Assembly: GCA_027596195.1 (NCBI GenBank)
Contig: JADGJG010000006.1
Coordinates: forward strand, 58,828 to 122,827
Direction of reading: 5' to 3'
Length of the DNA stretch: 64,000 bases
From: Podochytrium sp. JEL0797
Lineage: Eukaryota; Chytridiomycota; Chytridiomycetes; Chytridiales; Chytriomycetaceae
The translations under genes were made by a program, and so were the position numbers. The number at the start of each line of letters is the position of its first letter. Position 1 is the first letter of the stretch. Below are positions 12,327-24,148 of the stretch, piece after piece. The notes beneath the pieces were generated by a model that saw only the letters and a list, made by a program, of their open reading frames with translations, searched no databases and was not told where the DNA came from.

Positions 12327-15300
12327 ATGGAGATTTCGGCGAATTCATTCTTGGATCCCCTGTTTGAACTCGCACAGAAGCCCGGACCTCCCTTGAGTAT
12401 TCCTGCCGTTCGAAAGATCCTTAATAACCGTGAAGCCCTCGCTGTGAACGACCGCATCGATCCGACAATCGATCCGCTTGTCCTCCTCATCACGACCCCC
12501 CTTGGTTCCGCCTATTTCCGCGCTGCCCCGTTTCGCCTGGCAGCCGATGCATGCACCGTTCTGTCTCCTATGGTCATCCGGGAGCTGGTTTCTGGTCCGG
12601 CGTCGCTGACCGTGCGTCTGATTCTCGTCGCCGCCCTCTGTTTGTTACAAATGAGCCAGACCGTGTTCGCCAACGCGCATCTGCAGAGAACGATGAGAGT
12701 CGGATGGGCTGTGAAGAGTGCGCTGCTGTGTGCGTTGTTTGAAAAAGCAATGGAGGGTGGGGTCGACGCTCAATCCGCGGGAAGTCTCGTGAATATATTT
12801 GAGACTGGTTCGTGGGCCTTTCCTTGCTGCCTCATCACATATAATTAAGCATTCCGTTTCGAAATAGATCCTGGCAGGATTGAAATGGCTCTGGGGTCCA
12901 TGCATATGGTTTACTCTGCGCCGCTTTTGATTTTCGCGACAGCTGGGATTCTTGTCAACAGTCTTGGATTGGCCGGTCGGTTTTGCGCAATATTCGCCCA
13001 TCTACTAGCTGACGATTTTACTCGCAGGATTCGTCGGATTCCTTACCCTTGCGGCGTTTGTTCCAAGTCAATCGTGGGCAATGAAGTTCATCATGTCCCT
13101 TCGAAAGTCGGCCCTAAAACTCAGTGACGAGCGACTGAAACAACTCCATGATGCCGTTTCTTCCATGCGCATCATCAAATTGTGTGCTCCGTTGGGCGTC
13201 ATGCTTTCGAACTCCATCGAGGCGCTGAGGAATTCCGAAATGGAAATCGTGCAGCGTTATTTGATGCTCCGAGGCGCATTGGCGGGTGTCACTCAGATTG
13301 TTCCCACATTTGCGCTGTTTACAACGCTGCTGACTTGGTCCGTATTGCATGGATATGAACTGCCGCACGCGGCAGTTGTGGTCACGGCCATGTCGCTCTT
13401 GCACGGGTTACGCGTTCCCTTGATTCTGTTGCCGCAAGTCATCACACAGGTTTGCTATTCGCATTTTTTGTGGATACACTAACCAAAACTATTGGCCAGG
13501 CTTCGGATGCGAGACTTTCGTATCGCCGTATTCTGGCGTTTCTCAAGCCGCAAAATTCTCCAGAGTCCATCAAAAAACACGAGTCGCCTATCGATTCTCC
13601 TATTGCTATCGAAATCACTTCATCGAATTTCTTCTGGGACCAGCCGTCATCTCTGGGCAATCCAACACTCTCCGAAATCGATTTGCACATCCCGAAAGGC
13701 AGTTTGACGGCCATCATTGGGGCCACTGGATCTGGGAAATCATCTCTTCTTTCCGCAATGGCTGGAGAAATGCACTTACAGCCCGATTCAAAATCCGCAA
13801 TCACCCTCTCCTCGATTCCCTTCTATTACACGCCACAGCCATGGATCCACTCGGCTTCGATTCGAACAAACATAACCTTTTCCGCTTCTGCAACTGGACG
13901 TGATATCCTTCTCGAGGAGGTACTTGCGGCCACGGCGCTTGACAAAGACCTCCAATCCTTCCCCGACGGAATCAACACTCTAATCACGGACGCACAAGCG
14001 ACACTTAGTGGTGGACAACGCGCCAGATTGGGTCTCGCGAGGGCCATGTACGCGCGTTCCAAAATCGTGTTGTTGGACGACCCGCTGGGTGCGTTGGATG
14101 AGGCGGTTGCGAAACATGTGTTTTCTCGCGTGATACAGACGGGAATGAGTGGTTCTACCCGAGTGGTTGCGTTGCCGGCGCAGCGGATGGATTTTTTGCA
14201 TGAGTTTGACTTTGTTGTGGTGATGAAGGACGGGCGGGTTGAACAATTTGGGAAGGTGGCGGATTTGGTGGGTTCGATTCTCGGAGATACTCGAGAAACT
14301 GGGTGGGAGGAGGTTGGTAGCAGTGAGAGCAGTGGGTCGGGTATGATGGACGGGTCTGCAATTCTCGTTGGCAGTGTCGAATCGACCAAGAAACCTGCGA
14401 CCCCGGTTGGAAGCGGACCAGAGAAACCTCCGATCGTTACGAATGCAACCTGGAATCAATATATGGAGATGGCGGGTGGGATTCCCGTTGCAGGGCAAGC
14501 AATGATTGTCGTCGGGGTGACCCAAGTTTTGAGAATCATCACAGACGTTTGGTTTGTCGCCTTTTGTTGTGGTTCACGTGCTTTCAAGTTACCCTGACTG
14601 TTTGATAATATTCTTAGGCTGTCCAATCTCGCTCTTGGGAAGTCGCTGTTTGGGCTTTCTCCATTCAGCGGTCTTTTTGTCTACTTTCTGATGGCTTGTT
14701 GCCAGGTCGTTTCGATCGTGATGCAAGGATTATCCTTCTCGAAAGCTGGCTCCGATGCGTCGAGAAAGCTTCACCAACAATCTTTGTTTGGTGTCTTCCA
14801 CTCTCCCATGTCGTTTTTCGAGAAAACGCCAATCGGGAGAATTACCAGCAGGTTCGTTGGTTTGACCGCCTTCTCGATTGATTCTAAAACATCCACTCTT
14901 GACAGATTCAGCAAAGATCTCGACGATATTGACAACTTCTTGCCCGAAACTTTGCGAATCACGGCTTTCACCGTTTCGCTTGTTCTCACGAATTTGCTCT
15001 CGATCGCTTTCCTGTTTCCAAACTTCCTGGTGGCATTGATCCCGGCTCTCTGGTTCTACAATTCAATGCAGGTTAGTGCGTCATCAACGCGAGAAATTCG
15101 AATCGTCAACTTATTTTCATTCGCAGGCTTACTATCGCAAAGGCACCAAACAAATCAAACGCCTCGAAGCCATCACCCGCACCCCACTCACTTCTCACTT
15201 CTCTTCCACCCTCGCTGGATCTTCAACTCTGCGCTCACTCCCATCCGCTCAGACTTACTTCCGCTCACAATTCGCCACCCTCTTGAACGACCACAATGTT

Positions 15301-16374
15301 CCTTGCTTCGCTTTCTTCCACATGCAGCGCTGGCTTTCGATCCGGCTGGAATCCGTCTCGGCCGTGTTGATTGGAATCACGGCTTTGAGTGTCGCGTTGG
15401 CGGGAGGAAGTGGGAGTGGGCAGGGACTCGTGCTTGCGTATGCGATTCAGGTGACGGCTTCGTTGACTTGGTGGGTGCGACAGGTTTCGGAGTCGGAGAG
15501 GATGATGGTTTCGGTGGAGAGGGTGTTGGGGTATGCTGGTGCGAGATCGGAGTTGGATAATGGTAAGGGGACGTCGGACGGGCATGACAATGAGGAGGCT
15601 GTGTTCGATGGGGATTCGCGGGTTGCGGTCGAGTTTCGGGATGTTTCTGTCACGTATGAGAATGAAGTGTGTGGTCTCGACGGGGTTTCGTTTGCAGTCA
15701 AACGTGGAGGTCGAGTGGGAATCATGGGAAGAACAGGGGCGGGAAAGAGCAGCATTTTGTCAGTTTTGATGAGGTTGGTGGATCACGCTGGAGAGGTGAC
15801 GGTGGATGGTGCGAGGATTCGAGACGCCGGTGTGGATCAAGTGCGAAGTCGCATCGGAGTGGTTCCTCAGGACCCTTGCTTGTTTGATATGTCGATGCGG
15901 ATGAATTTGGATCCTTCTGGATTGAAAGCAGGTAAGGGAGTTTATTTGCTGGTAACACGTTGTCTGACACAGCTGTTCAGATTCCGAAATTATGCCGCTT
16001 CTGGCGATTCTTGGACTGGACACGCTTGTGGAAGAGAAAGGCGGATTAAGCGCGAGGATATCCAAAGGCTCGCTCAGCACTGGTTGGTCCTGCACCGAGG
16101 AATCGTTGGTCTCCCTCCCACTGACCAGTTGTTATTAGGGCAAACACAATTGCTTTGCGTCGCGCGCGCGTTGCTCAAAAACCCAAGCATCCTGGTGCTT
16201 GATGAAGCCACTTCGTCAACTGACAGCGACATTTTGGACGCGATTCTTTCTGCGCTTCAGAGTGAGGCCTACCGCAAGATGACGGTGTTGATGATTTCGC
16301 ACCACTTGGCGACTGTGAATGCGCTTTGTGGTACTGTGATTGTTTTGGAGGATGGGAGAATTGTTGGTGAATAG
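12327..16374 (+). CDS. ABC transporter, ABCC/MRP-like full transporter
   Basis: Nine exons (12327-12807, 12868-12975, 13028-13449, 13500-14551, 14618-14851, 14906-15071, 15127-15931, 15981-16082, 16139-16374) close to 1201 residues. The order is TMD1-NBD1-TMD2-NBD2, as in ABCC exporters of conjugates and drugs, but shorter than the usual 1300-1500 residues and without a TMD0. NBD1 has Walker A GATGSGKSS, signature LSGGQRARLGLARA and Walker B IVLLDDPLGALD. NBD2 has GRTGAGKSS, signature LSTGQTQLLCVARALL (split by intron 8) and ILVLDEATSSTD, followed by MISHHLATV. In NBD1 the switch histidine expected after Walker B is absent (TRVVALPAQRMDFL). The 5' start could be 12282; 12327 is preferred because the upstream residues look untranslated. 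Substrate unknown. Confidence 0.88.
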
Positions 16375-16401
16375 AAAGTAGTTTTTTGTTTTTTTTTGTC
16401 G

Positions 16402-19001
16402 ATGCAAATTTGGAAACGCGCCTTTTCCACTTTGACCAACACACTCAAACAACACCACCGCACGCGAACACCACGAATGGATCCCATGATTGAAACCCCC
16501 GCAGTCGAGGCACTCGCTGCCGAAACAACTGCCACTAAGCGCCCCGCCCAAGACGATACCGCCCCCGCTGCAGTGCCAGATGCCAAGAAGGCCAAAACGG
16601 AAACCCCAACCCTGACCGTCGAACACCTTCTCCAGCTTTCCGGTGTACCAACTGACCGCTCCTACCTCTTGGAAACGGACGTTGGAATCTCCACGTTCCT
16701 GAACCCCCTCCAATCGAATGGGCGACTGACTGCCATCATCAAGCATCGGTTCGTGTTTGTACCTTATGGGATTCACCTTTATTCCTCTGATTCTCGATCC
16801 CATTTCCAGTTTCACAGACTTTCTGGTGAACGAAGTGGACCTCCATGGCAACGTTCTCCATTTGACCAAGGAAGACTGCGACGCCGTGAAGGAGGAGGCA
16901 AAACCGTTTTCCATTGACGACGTGGCGGAACCTGTGTGGGAGGAGCTGAAGTCGTTGTTTGAGGAGGCCGATCAGGAGACGGCGGTCGCGACGGTCAAGG
17001 AAATGCTGGTGAACCCGAGAAAGTTTAAAAAGAATTCGGCGGGCAACAAACGGGACGGTAGAAACAATCGCGACGCGTCCAAGAAGGATGGAGACAGGAA
17101 AGGTGCCGACAAGAAGGACGCGGAGGTGAAGGAGGGCGCGGAGGCTCCAGTAGAGGGTGCCGTGGCGAAGGAGGGTACGGAGGCAGCGGAGGAAGCCCCG
17201 AAGGAAGTCGAAGTGCAAGAGCCGGAAAAGAATCTGGAACTGTTGACCAAGGCGTACCCGGAGAAGGAGGCCAGAGTCGCTGTGTACGACTTCTTCAGGG
17301 CGCATTTTTTCGAAAAGCTGGCGACCGACTCTCGCAACAACCAGCGCATTTGCATCCGTCCGTTCATGAACCAAGATCGTATGTATTTCTTCATCCTCTC
17401 TTGACATCCCCTTACTCTCTTTGATTCGACCTCAGGCCAACGATCCATTCCTCGTCCCGATTTCTCGGCCACCGGGCCTGGCGAGCACCTCTCATTCGTT
17501 TTGTACAAGGAGAACAAAGACACAATGGACTGCCTCAACCGTCTCTCCTGGGCCACCAAAACCCCCGCTGTCGCGTACACCTTTGCCGGCACCAAAGACA
17601 AGCGTGGAGTCACAGTACAACGCTGCAGCGGCCACAAAATCTACCAATCAAAGCTCGAAGGCGCCTTCATTGACCCGCAAGTGCGCATCGGAAACTTCAA
17701 ATACGTCAAAGAACGCGTGAACCTCGGCGACTTGCTCGGGAACCAATTCGTCATTACCCTGCGTGACGTGGCGCTCGCTTCGTCGAGCGAAACGGGAGAG
17801 ACGGATATCCCCACGATTCTCGAAACTTCTCTCACCTCGTTGGCGTCTTCCGGATTCATCAATTATTATGGGATGCAACGGTTCGGAACGAGGTCTATTT
17901 CGACACATCAAGTGGGACTCGCGATGTTGGCGGGCGCGTGGTCGACTGCGGTGGATTTGGTGATGATGCCGAAGGGTGATGAGAGGCAGGATTTCAAGGA
18001 CGCGAGGGCTCTTTGGATGGAAAAGCGCGACTACAAGGCGGCGTTGAAAGTATTCCCGCGTTCTTGCACCGCAGAACGCGCGATTCTGAAATCGATGGTT
18101 GATAGTCGAAGTGGGGAGGGATACTTCAAGGCGCTCAACGCGGTTGGTGCTTTTTTGTTGTGGGGGTTGTGTGCTTCCGAACGAGACGCTGAACTCAAAT
18201 TTTGCCTTTTGCAGATTCCAAGAAACCTTAGACTCATGTACCTCCACGCCGTTCAAAGCTTCATTTGGAACCATGCAGCCTCTGAGCGTATTCGCGTCTA
18301 TGGAACCAAAATCGTCAAGGGGGACCTCGTTGCCAAATTCAACCCTCTCTCTGCACGCAACAAATCCAAAGACGACTCGACTCCAGCCCCGGATACGGAA
18401 GAATCGGAAATCTCGGCCGTGCAAGAACACCGACAAGGCCGCATGATTGAGGTCGAACTCATGGAGACCGATGAGCAGGCAGCGACCAAGTCGATTGAAG
18501 ATCTCGTGCTTCCATTGCCCGGACATGCAGTGCAATACCCGACGAACGAGATTGGCGAGTTCTACAAGACGTTCATGGCCAAGTACTCGCTGGACCCGCA
18601 CGACATGAAGCGAAAGACTCGCGAGACGTCTTTAGCTGGGGACTACCGCCGCGTGCTCATTCAACCGAAGAACGTGTCTTGGTATGTTTCTGCCTTATTT
18701 ATTGTTCAATCTGAACCCGGATTCTTCCAGGAAATCGTACCGCTACGACGATCCCAACTACCCGCTTTCCATGACGGATCTCGACCGCATCAACGGTGTC
18801 CCGGAACCCGTTTCTATTCCGGATGGCAAGAGACTCGGTGTCGTGGTTGAATTCATGCTCGAAACGTCGTCCTACGCGACCATGGCCTTGAGAGAGATTC
18901 TGCGTTCGGACACGAGTGCAGGGTTCCAGACGACGCTTTCTTCGGTGCATACGGCTGAAACTGACAAGGACAGAGACGCTGCCAAACATGAAACGGCTTG
19001 A
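16402..19001 (+). CDS. PUS7: tRNA/mRNA pseudouridine synthase, TruD/PUS7 family
   Basis: Exons 16402-16748, 16810-17378, 17436-18142, 18215-18681 and 18731-19001 encode 786 residues. PUS7 converts U to pseudouridine, for example U13 of tRNA and U35 of U2 snRNA. Family blocks are RFTDFLVNEVDLHGNVLHLT, then FVLYKENKDTMD, the catalytic-Asp motif AGTKDKRGVTVQRC (Asp near residue 360), GNFKYVKERVNLGDLLGN, YYGMQRFG and the closing SSYATMALREIL. A Lys/Glu/Ala-rich low-complexity insert lies around residues 190-240. The first 25 residues are basic and hydroxyl-rich like a mitochondrial presequence. An in-frame ATG at 16477 gives a form without it. The ATG at 16402 is only 28 bases after the stop of the ABC gene. 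Intron 3 (72 nt) is stop-free and a multiple of three. Confidence 0.9.
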
Positions 19002-19052
19002 TTTTTTATTTTTGCATTATTGGGGAAATAAATAATGAATTGATTGTGCATT

Positions 19053-20967
19053 CTACTTTTTGAAGTTTGGAAATTCCGCAGGGTGTTGGCTCATGAACTG
19101 TAACGCGTACTCGTCGGCACTCTTGATAATGAACGTGTGGCTGTGCAGGGTGAGTTCGGCGCCTGTACGATACGCAGTTAATCTCTGAAATTCCATTAAA
19201 GAATACCCCTCACCAATAAAGAAGTCCGCCAATCCATAGAGATCGACCCCATTTGGCTTTCGAATTTTTCCCTTCTCCAGATATTTGCCACCCACGATTC
19301 CTGAGTTTCTCTGATGAGGCTCAAACACGCTCACAGAGTCGTCGGCCAGGTACAGCGAAATCACAAACTTGCGCTCCGTGTCGACTTGCTTTGTGGTTTT
19401 CAACACAGCCAGGAACCTCAAAAACAACCCATCGTATCTCTTGCGGAAGCCTTTGTTGCCTCCACTCACGCCGGGCTCGTTGATTGGATGGTGCGCCGAA
19501 TCCGGAACCATACTCCACACGCGTTTCTCATCCTCCAACTTCTGCGCAGCATCCTCGGGAACAGGCTCCTCATCGTAGTCCTCCACACGAACAGGATCAA
19601 ACGTTTCTAGTCCATACTTTTCTCTATAAAACTCTTTGGTAAACTCATCGCAATCGCACACAACAAACGGTCTCCCGTTCAAGTGCAAAACGGCACCCAA
19701 AGTGAAATCGCGTTCCGTGAAATACGCATCGGGCATCTTTCCACTCAACGCGCTCGCACCGGCGGTCGTGTGTTTTGGCAACTTGCAGCGTCTCAGAAAC
19801 ATGCTGTTGGGTTGACGCCCACTGTTGTTGGGAATACTTTCGTGAATGTCGATCGTGTCGTCGGAGAGGTAGTAATGCACGACCATGTGGCGCATATCGC
19901 CAAATACGGTGTTGGTGTCGTCCCACACGCAGTAGAAACGGAGCACGTGGCGGTCATTTTCGAGAAACTTTTTGAGGGACGTGTTGGGCACACAGGGGCG
20001 CGTGGGTTTGAGGCGCGAGAGGAGCTCTTGGCGTTGGATTTGGTAAGGGTCGGGTGGGAAGTCGGTGCTTTTGGGGACGGCGATTGAAAGGGTGGAGAGG
20101 AATTCGCGGGTGAATTGGTCGCAGCCGACAATCTTGAAGGTGCGGGAGTAGAAGGTCACTTCGTCGGCCACGTTGAGGTCGGAGATGATGAAGTGTTGAC
20201 CGTTGGAGCTGCTTCCCTTTGGAATTCTGTGTCTTCTGATGAGGGTTCCTGTGGTTGTTTTTAAGTTGAGTCGCGCAGTTGCTTTTCCTCCTGAATGTTA
20301 CCTTGCGGGATGCCGCTGTTGGCATATTTGGGTTCGCTGACATGAATCGTGTCATCTTCGAGATAAAAGTAGATGTTCACTCTGCAAGATTATCTGAGTT
20401 TAAACTGATTGTCGGCGCATTGAGCCCCACCTTCTAATTCTGTACTGTTCTTCACGTTTCTCATGAACAGCCTCTTGAAAATAGGCATAGAATCTCAACA
20501 CCTAATTGCCATGGTGTTTGCGTGTATCAGAGGACAATGTAAATCTTTAACGAGTCCACAGCGATTTACCTTTCTGTCGAACGCGAGCCAAGCCGGAACA
20601 CACTCGCCCGACGCGTTCGTGTGGGGATAAATCTCTACTGAGGTAGCGATTTTGGCCTCTTTTTGTCCAAAGAGGTCTTTTCCTCCTGCGATTTCAAGTT
20701 TTGTTTAGATACGACAGTGAGTGAACAACTCTGCGTTACCGATTCCTGGCTTTTCGCCATTGAAGACTGAGACACGGTTGCAAAAGTCGAACGCGTGAGA
20801 TTTTCTGTGGTTGTTAAGGCTCTGTAAAACGACGCGTGGATGAGTTAAACGCGCTGACGCGAAGTGAAAGAAAGGCTTGCCAGCTTTGCGAAATCAAACG
20901 AGTGTCCCGGAAGTAGGGGAATCTTTTGGAGCAAGTCCTGTGCTGCCTTGCGGTTATTCTCGTGCAT
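19053..20967 (-). CDS. EFHC-like axonemal protein with three DM10 domains
   Basis: Seven exons (20967-20900, 20804-20740, 20685-20570, 20501-20431, 20381-20302, 20248-19214, 19162-19053) close to 514 residues. The family (EFHC1/EFHC2, Chlamydomonas Rib72) lies inside doublet microtubules of motile cilia. Three DM10 units are seen: VLRFYAYFQEAV ... YLEDDTIHVSEP ... NSGI; VLRFYCVWDDT ... SDDTIDIHES; and FLRFLAVLKTT ... ADDSVSVFEP ... IKSADEYAL. IPLLPGHS near the N-terminus matches the usual start of the family. The EF-hand tail of animal EFHC1 is missing. The first intron uses a GTTTGA donor and is the least certain junction. The last intron (51 nt) is stop-free and in frame. Its presence implies flagellated zoospores. 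Confidence 0.87.
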
Positions 20968-21051
20968 TTTGCGAACAGATTTTCTGGTCCGAGATTTGCA
21001 ACAGTGCTTTGCGGGGGTATCCAAAAATCTTTTTCCAAAACAAGGTTGTTG
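20968..21051. promoter_or_regulatory. 84-bp divergent promoter between EFHC-like gene and VPS27
   Basis: Only 84 bases separate the two start codons, which face away from each other. Both promoters and 5' leaders must fit here or overlap the first exons. No TATA box is obvious. Confidence 0.55.
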
Positions 21052-23670
21052 ATGTCGCTGTTTTTCGGATCCAACCCGTTCGATGACCTCGTGGGTAAGT
21101 GATACATGTGCTGTGGAGTGCAAGTGATGCACCATATCGAGTACTCATCCCCTCCTCTTGTGAACAGAGCGTGCCACCAGCGAAAACCTGCCCCTTGGCG
21201 AAGTGGACATTGCGCTCAACCTCGACATTGCCGACAAGATCAAGTCGAAACAGGTGCCGCCAAAGCAGGCCGCACTGGCAATCAAGCGACGCCTGCTTTA
21301 CAAAAACCCGAACGTGCAGCTGCTTGCCCTGAAGGTAACAATCCTCCCTAGCTTCTTCGTCCCACTCCCTAGAAACTCCCTAGTAACCACCAATTGTTAT
21401 AGCTCGTCGACACGTGCGCCAAAAACAGCGGAAGTCACTTCCTCACAGAGGTTGCCGCCAGAGACTTTATGGACACGCTCGTTTCGCTCGGTGGCTCGTT
21501 GCAACTCACAGACCTCGTTGTGCGCAAGGCGGCACTTGCTCTCATCCAGAACTGGGGCATTTCTTTCAAGGGAAAGCCGGGTCTGTCATATGTGGTTGAG
21601 ATTTATGACACCCTGAAGCGTGAAGGTACGAATCGCGCTGCATTTCACAGCAAACATCTCGTAACCCGAATTTGCCAGGTGTCCCGTTCCCTCCCGTCGA
21701 ACTCGCCGAAGTCTCTTCCATCATGATCGACACGATTACGGTTCGTCCCCCAAAGCACTTCCAATCCTCAAATCCTGACGCGGAAACAAATTAGGCTCCA
21801 GAATGGTCAGAAAGCGACGTCTGCATGCGTTGCCGCACTGAATTCACAACCTTCACCCGCAAACACCATTGCCGTAACTGCGGCCAAACCTTTTGTCATT
21901 CGTGTTCGTCCAAAACGGCTCCTCTCCACCACCTTGGTATCACCGAAGCTGTGCGCGTATGTGACGGATGCAATTTGAAGCTGATGGCCAAGGCAGCGGG
22001 GGCAACTACGGCATCGCCATACGCGCCGGCCGCCACGGCTGCTCGTACTGGGACCAATAATGTCGATTCGGCGGCCAGGAAGGAGCAAGAGGATCTCGAA
22101 CGCGCGATTGCAGCTTCGTTGATGTCGTCTGGATCTCCGGCCCCCGTCAAACAGAGCTCTGCACCCAAAAAGCAGGCTTTTGTGGACGAGGAGGAGGATG
22201 AGGATTTGAAGGCGGCGATTGAGGCGTCGTTGAGGGATCTCAACATTTCGGAAAACAAGAACAGCAGCAACCGCAACACTGCGAATGACTATCCGGAGGT
22301 TTCGGGTGGGAGCACGTTTGCTGGGTTTGGAGGGTACCCCGATCAGCCACAACAGCAGCAGGGTGGAGCGGAGGCGGCAGTTTCTCCTGCTGGCCCGAAT
22401 GCAAATGAGTTGTCACGCGTCGAATTGGACAACTTGAAGCTGTTTTCGGATTTGGTCGAGAGGATGGAAGCGGATGTGAAGGAGAGAGGGATTGGAGTCA
22501 TGTCGCACTCGCAGATTTCAGTGAGTGCATCGCGGGCCACGCACCCAAAACCCTGTCTAACTACTTCCCCACTAGACTCTGTACAGCCAACTCTTTGCCC
22601 TCCAACCCAAGCTCCAATGGTCCCTCGACAACGCCGTGACGCAATACCGCCAGTCAATGGAAACGAACGAAAAAGTGTCCGACTCGCTCCAAATGTACGA
22701 CCGCATGCTGCAAGAGCGATTGAACTCGGGCGCAGGCGCCATCTACGGAGGCGCTCCTCAACAGCCATATTGGGGTGCAGCCCCTCCACAGCAAGCCGCG
22801 GGATACTACGGCGCGTCGCCACAACCGTTTGGTGGGTTCCAGCCGGGTCCTCCCGCGCAGTTGCAGCAGGGATGGGCTCCCGGGAACGCCCCGGATATGT
22901 ATGCGCAACAACCCCCGCAACAGTATGGAGCGCCTCCGATGCAGCAGGAGTATGGAGCTCCGCCACCACCAATGCAGCAGGATCCGGCGTACCAGCAGTA
23001 CCCCCCGCAACAATACGCACCTGACCCGTATCAACAGCAACAGCAACAGGATCCCCAGCAGCAACAGTACCAGCAAACTCCACCGAATCCTGCAGGGTAT
23101 ATGGGCGCTCCACCTCAACAACAACAGCAGCAACAACAACAGGAAATGTACGCTCCCATTCAACAACAACCTCTCCAACCCTCCCTCCCGCGTTCGGAGC
23201 GATCTGTGGCATCTCCCCCGAAACAATCGCAGACCATGGAGGCGCTCTCAGGGTTGCAGTTTGCTCCGACGCCAGTTACGCCTGTCGAACAGCCTCAACA
23301 GATTGTGACTTCTCCTCCTGTAGGGAGCGGTGTGGTGCCTCAGCAAGTGTTGCAGGAGGTGCATCAGCAACAAGCCCCGGTGGCTGAAGTCGGGCAACTG
23401 CAGTATGACGCGTCGCAGCAACAGCAAGCCCCAGTGGGACAGCCACAGTATGACCCCAACACGCAGCAGCAGCAATACGCTCCTCCGCCACAGCAGGATC
23501 CGCAGTACACATATGCTCATGCGGCGGTTGCTGGTCAACAGCAGCAACAGCAGCCACCGGCGGCGGCAACGGGGGTCCCGGTGTTTCCGCAAGTTCCACA
23601 GCACCAGCTTCCGCCAGTGCATCAGTACGCGCCGCAGGTGGAAGATGAGGCTCCGTTGATTGAGTTTTGA
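21052..23670 (+). CDS. VPS27: ESCRT-0 subunit VPS27/HRS-like
   Basis: Exons 21052-21094, 21168-21334, 21403-21625, 21679-21740, 21795-22520 and 22576-23670 give 771 residues. Vps27 binds ubiquitinated cargo and PI3P on endosomes and starts multivesicular body sorting. Domains in order are a VHS domain (ERATSENLP ... [13 protein letters not shown]), an FYVE zinc finger ([21 protein letters not shown] ... VRVCDGC, with the R(R/K)HHCR motif), two ubiquitin-interacting motifs ([12 protein letters not shown] and [11 protein letters not shown]), a helical ESCRT-0 core ([17 protein letters not shown]), and a long Gln/Pro-rich tail. The last four residues, LIEF, match a clathrin-box ending as in yeast Vps27. 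Confidence 0.93.
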
Positions 23671-24148
23671 TGTAGAGTTCTGATGTGGCCCGGGGGTTGT
23701 GGGTTTTATGGTCGGCGAAATGTGGGGAGTTCCTTTGCAATAAACTGATATCGTTGATGTACCACTATTCGATACCTTCTCTTTCTTCCAATTTCCTTTC
23801 TTCCAATCACAAGTTGATTTCCTGCGTATTCAAAATTTCCTGAACCCCAACCTTCCCTTTTTAAAAATCGCAAGAACTTCATTGCTCTGCAAGTTGGTTG
23901 ATGGCTCGCCATTCACCCACGATGCAGCTAAGGCAGATTGAGTGCAGATAAATGTTTTATTTTTTGTGGCTGACTGGTATGTTTCACGTTGAGGGAGTGA
24001 GTGCCAGTTTTTTCAGTGAGACGCTAGTTTGGTGATCTTTTCCATTTTCAATAAAACACTTCAGGGATCTGCTTCGTTTGCCGAAACTCTCGCGCATCTT
24101 CCCGCAGAGGAGAAGCTGGTGAACTTCTTTGCTTACGAGATAATCGTC
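23671..24148. other. intergenic with repeat copy and coding-like lead-in
   Basis: The VPS27 3' region is followed by the 234-bp repeat described separately. From about 24064 an open frame leads into the zinc-finger gene after a TTCAG that could be a splice acceptor, so an upstream exon of that gene may lie here, although none was identified. Confidence 0.4.
23734..23967 (+). repeat. 234-bp direct repeat, copy 1
   Basis: The segment is identical to 33916-34149 except for one base (T at 23913, C at 34095). It includes an AATAAA at its left end. Here it is not part of a gene, whereas copy 2 carries the stop codon and 3' region of an ankyrin-like gene. No target-site duplication or terminal inverted repeat is visible. 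Confidence 0.95.

Noticed and set aside
23734..23967. 234-bp repeat considered as a solo LTR or miniature transposon
   Set aside because: No terminal inverted repeats, no TG..CA ends and no target-site duplication at either copy; one copy includes the end of a gene.
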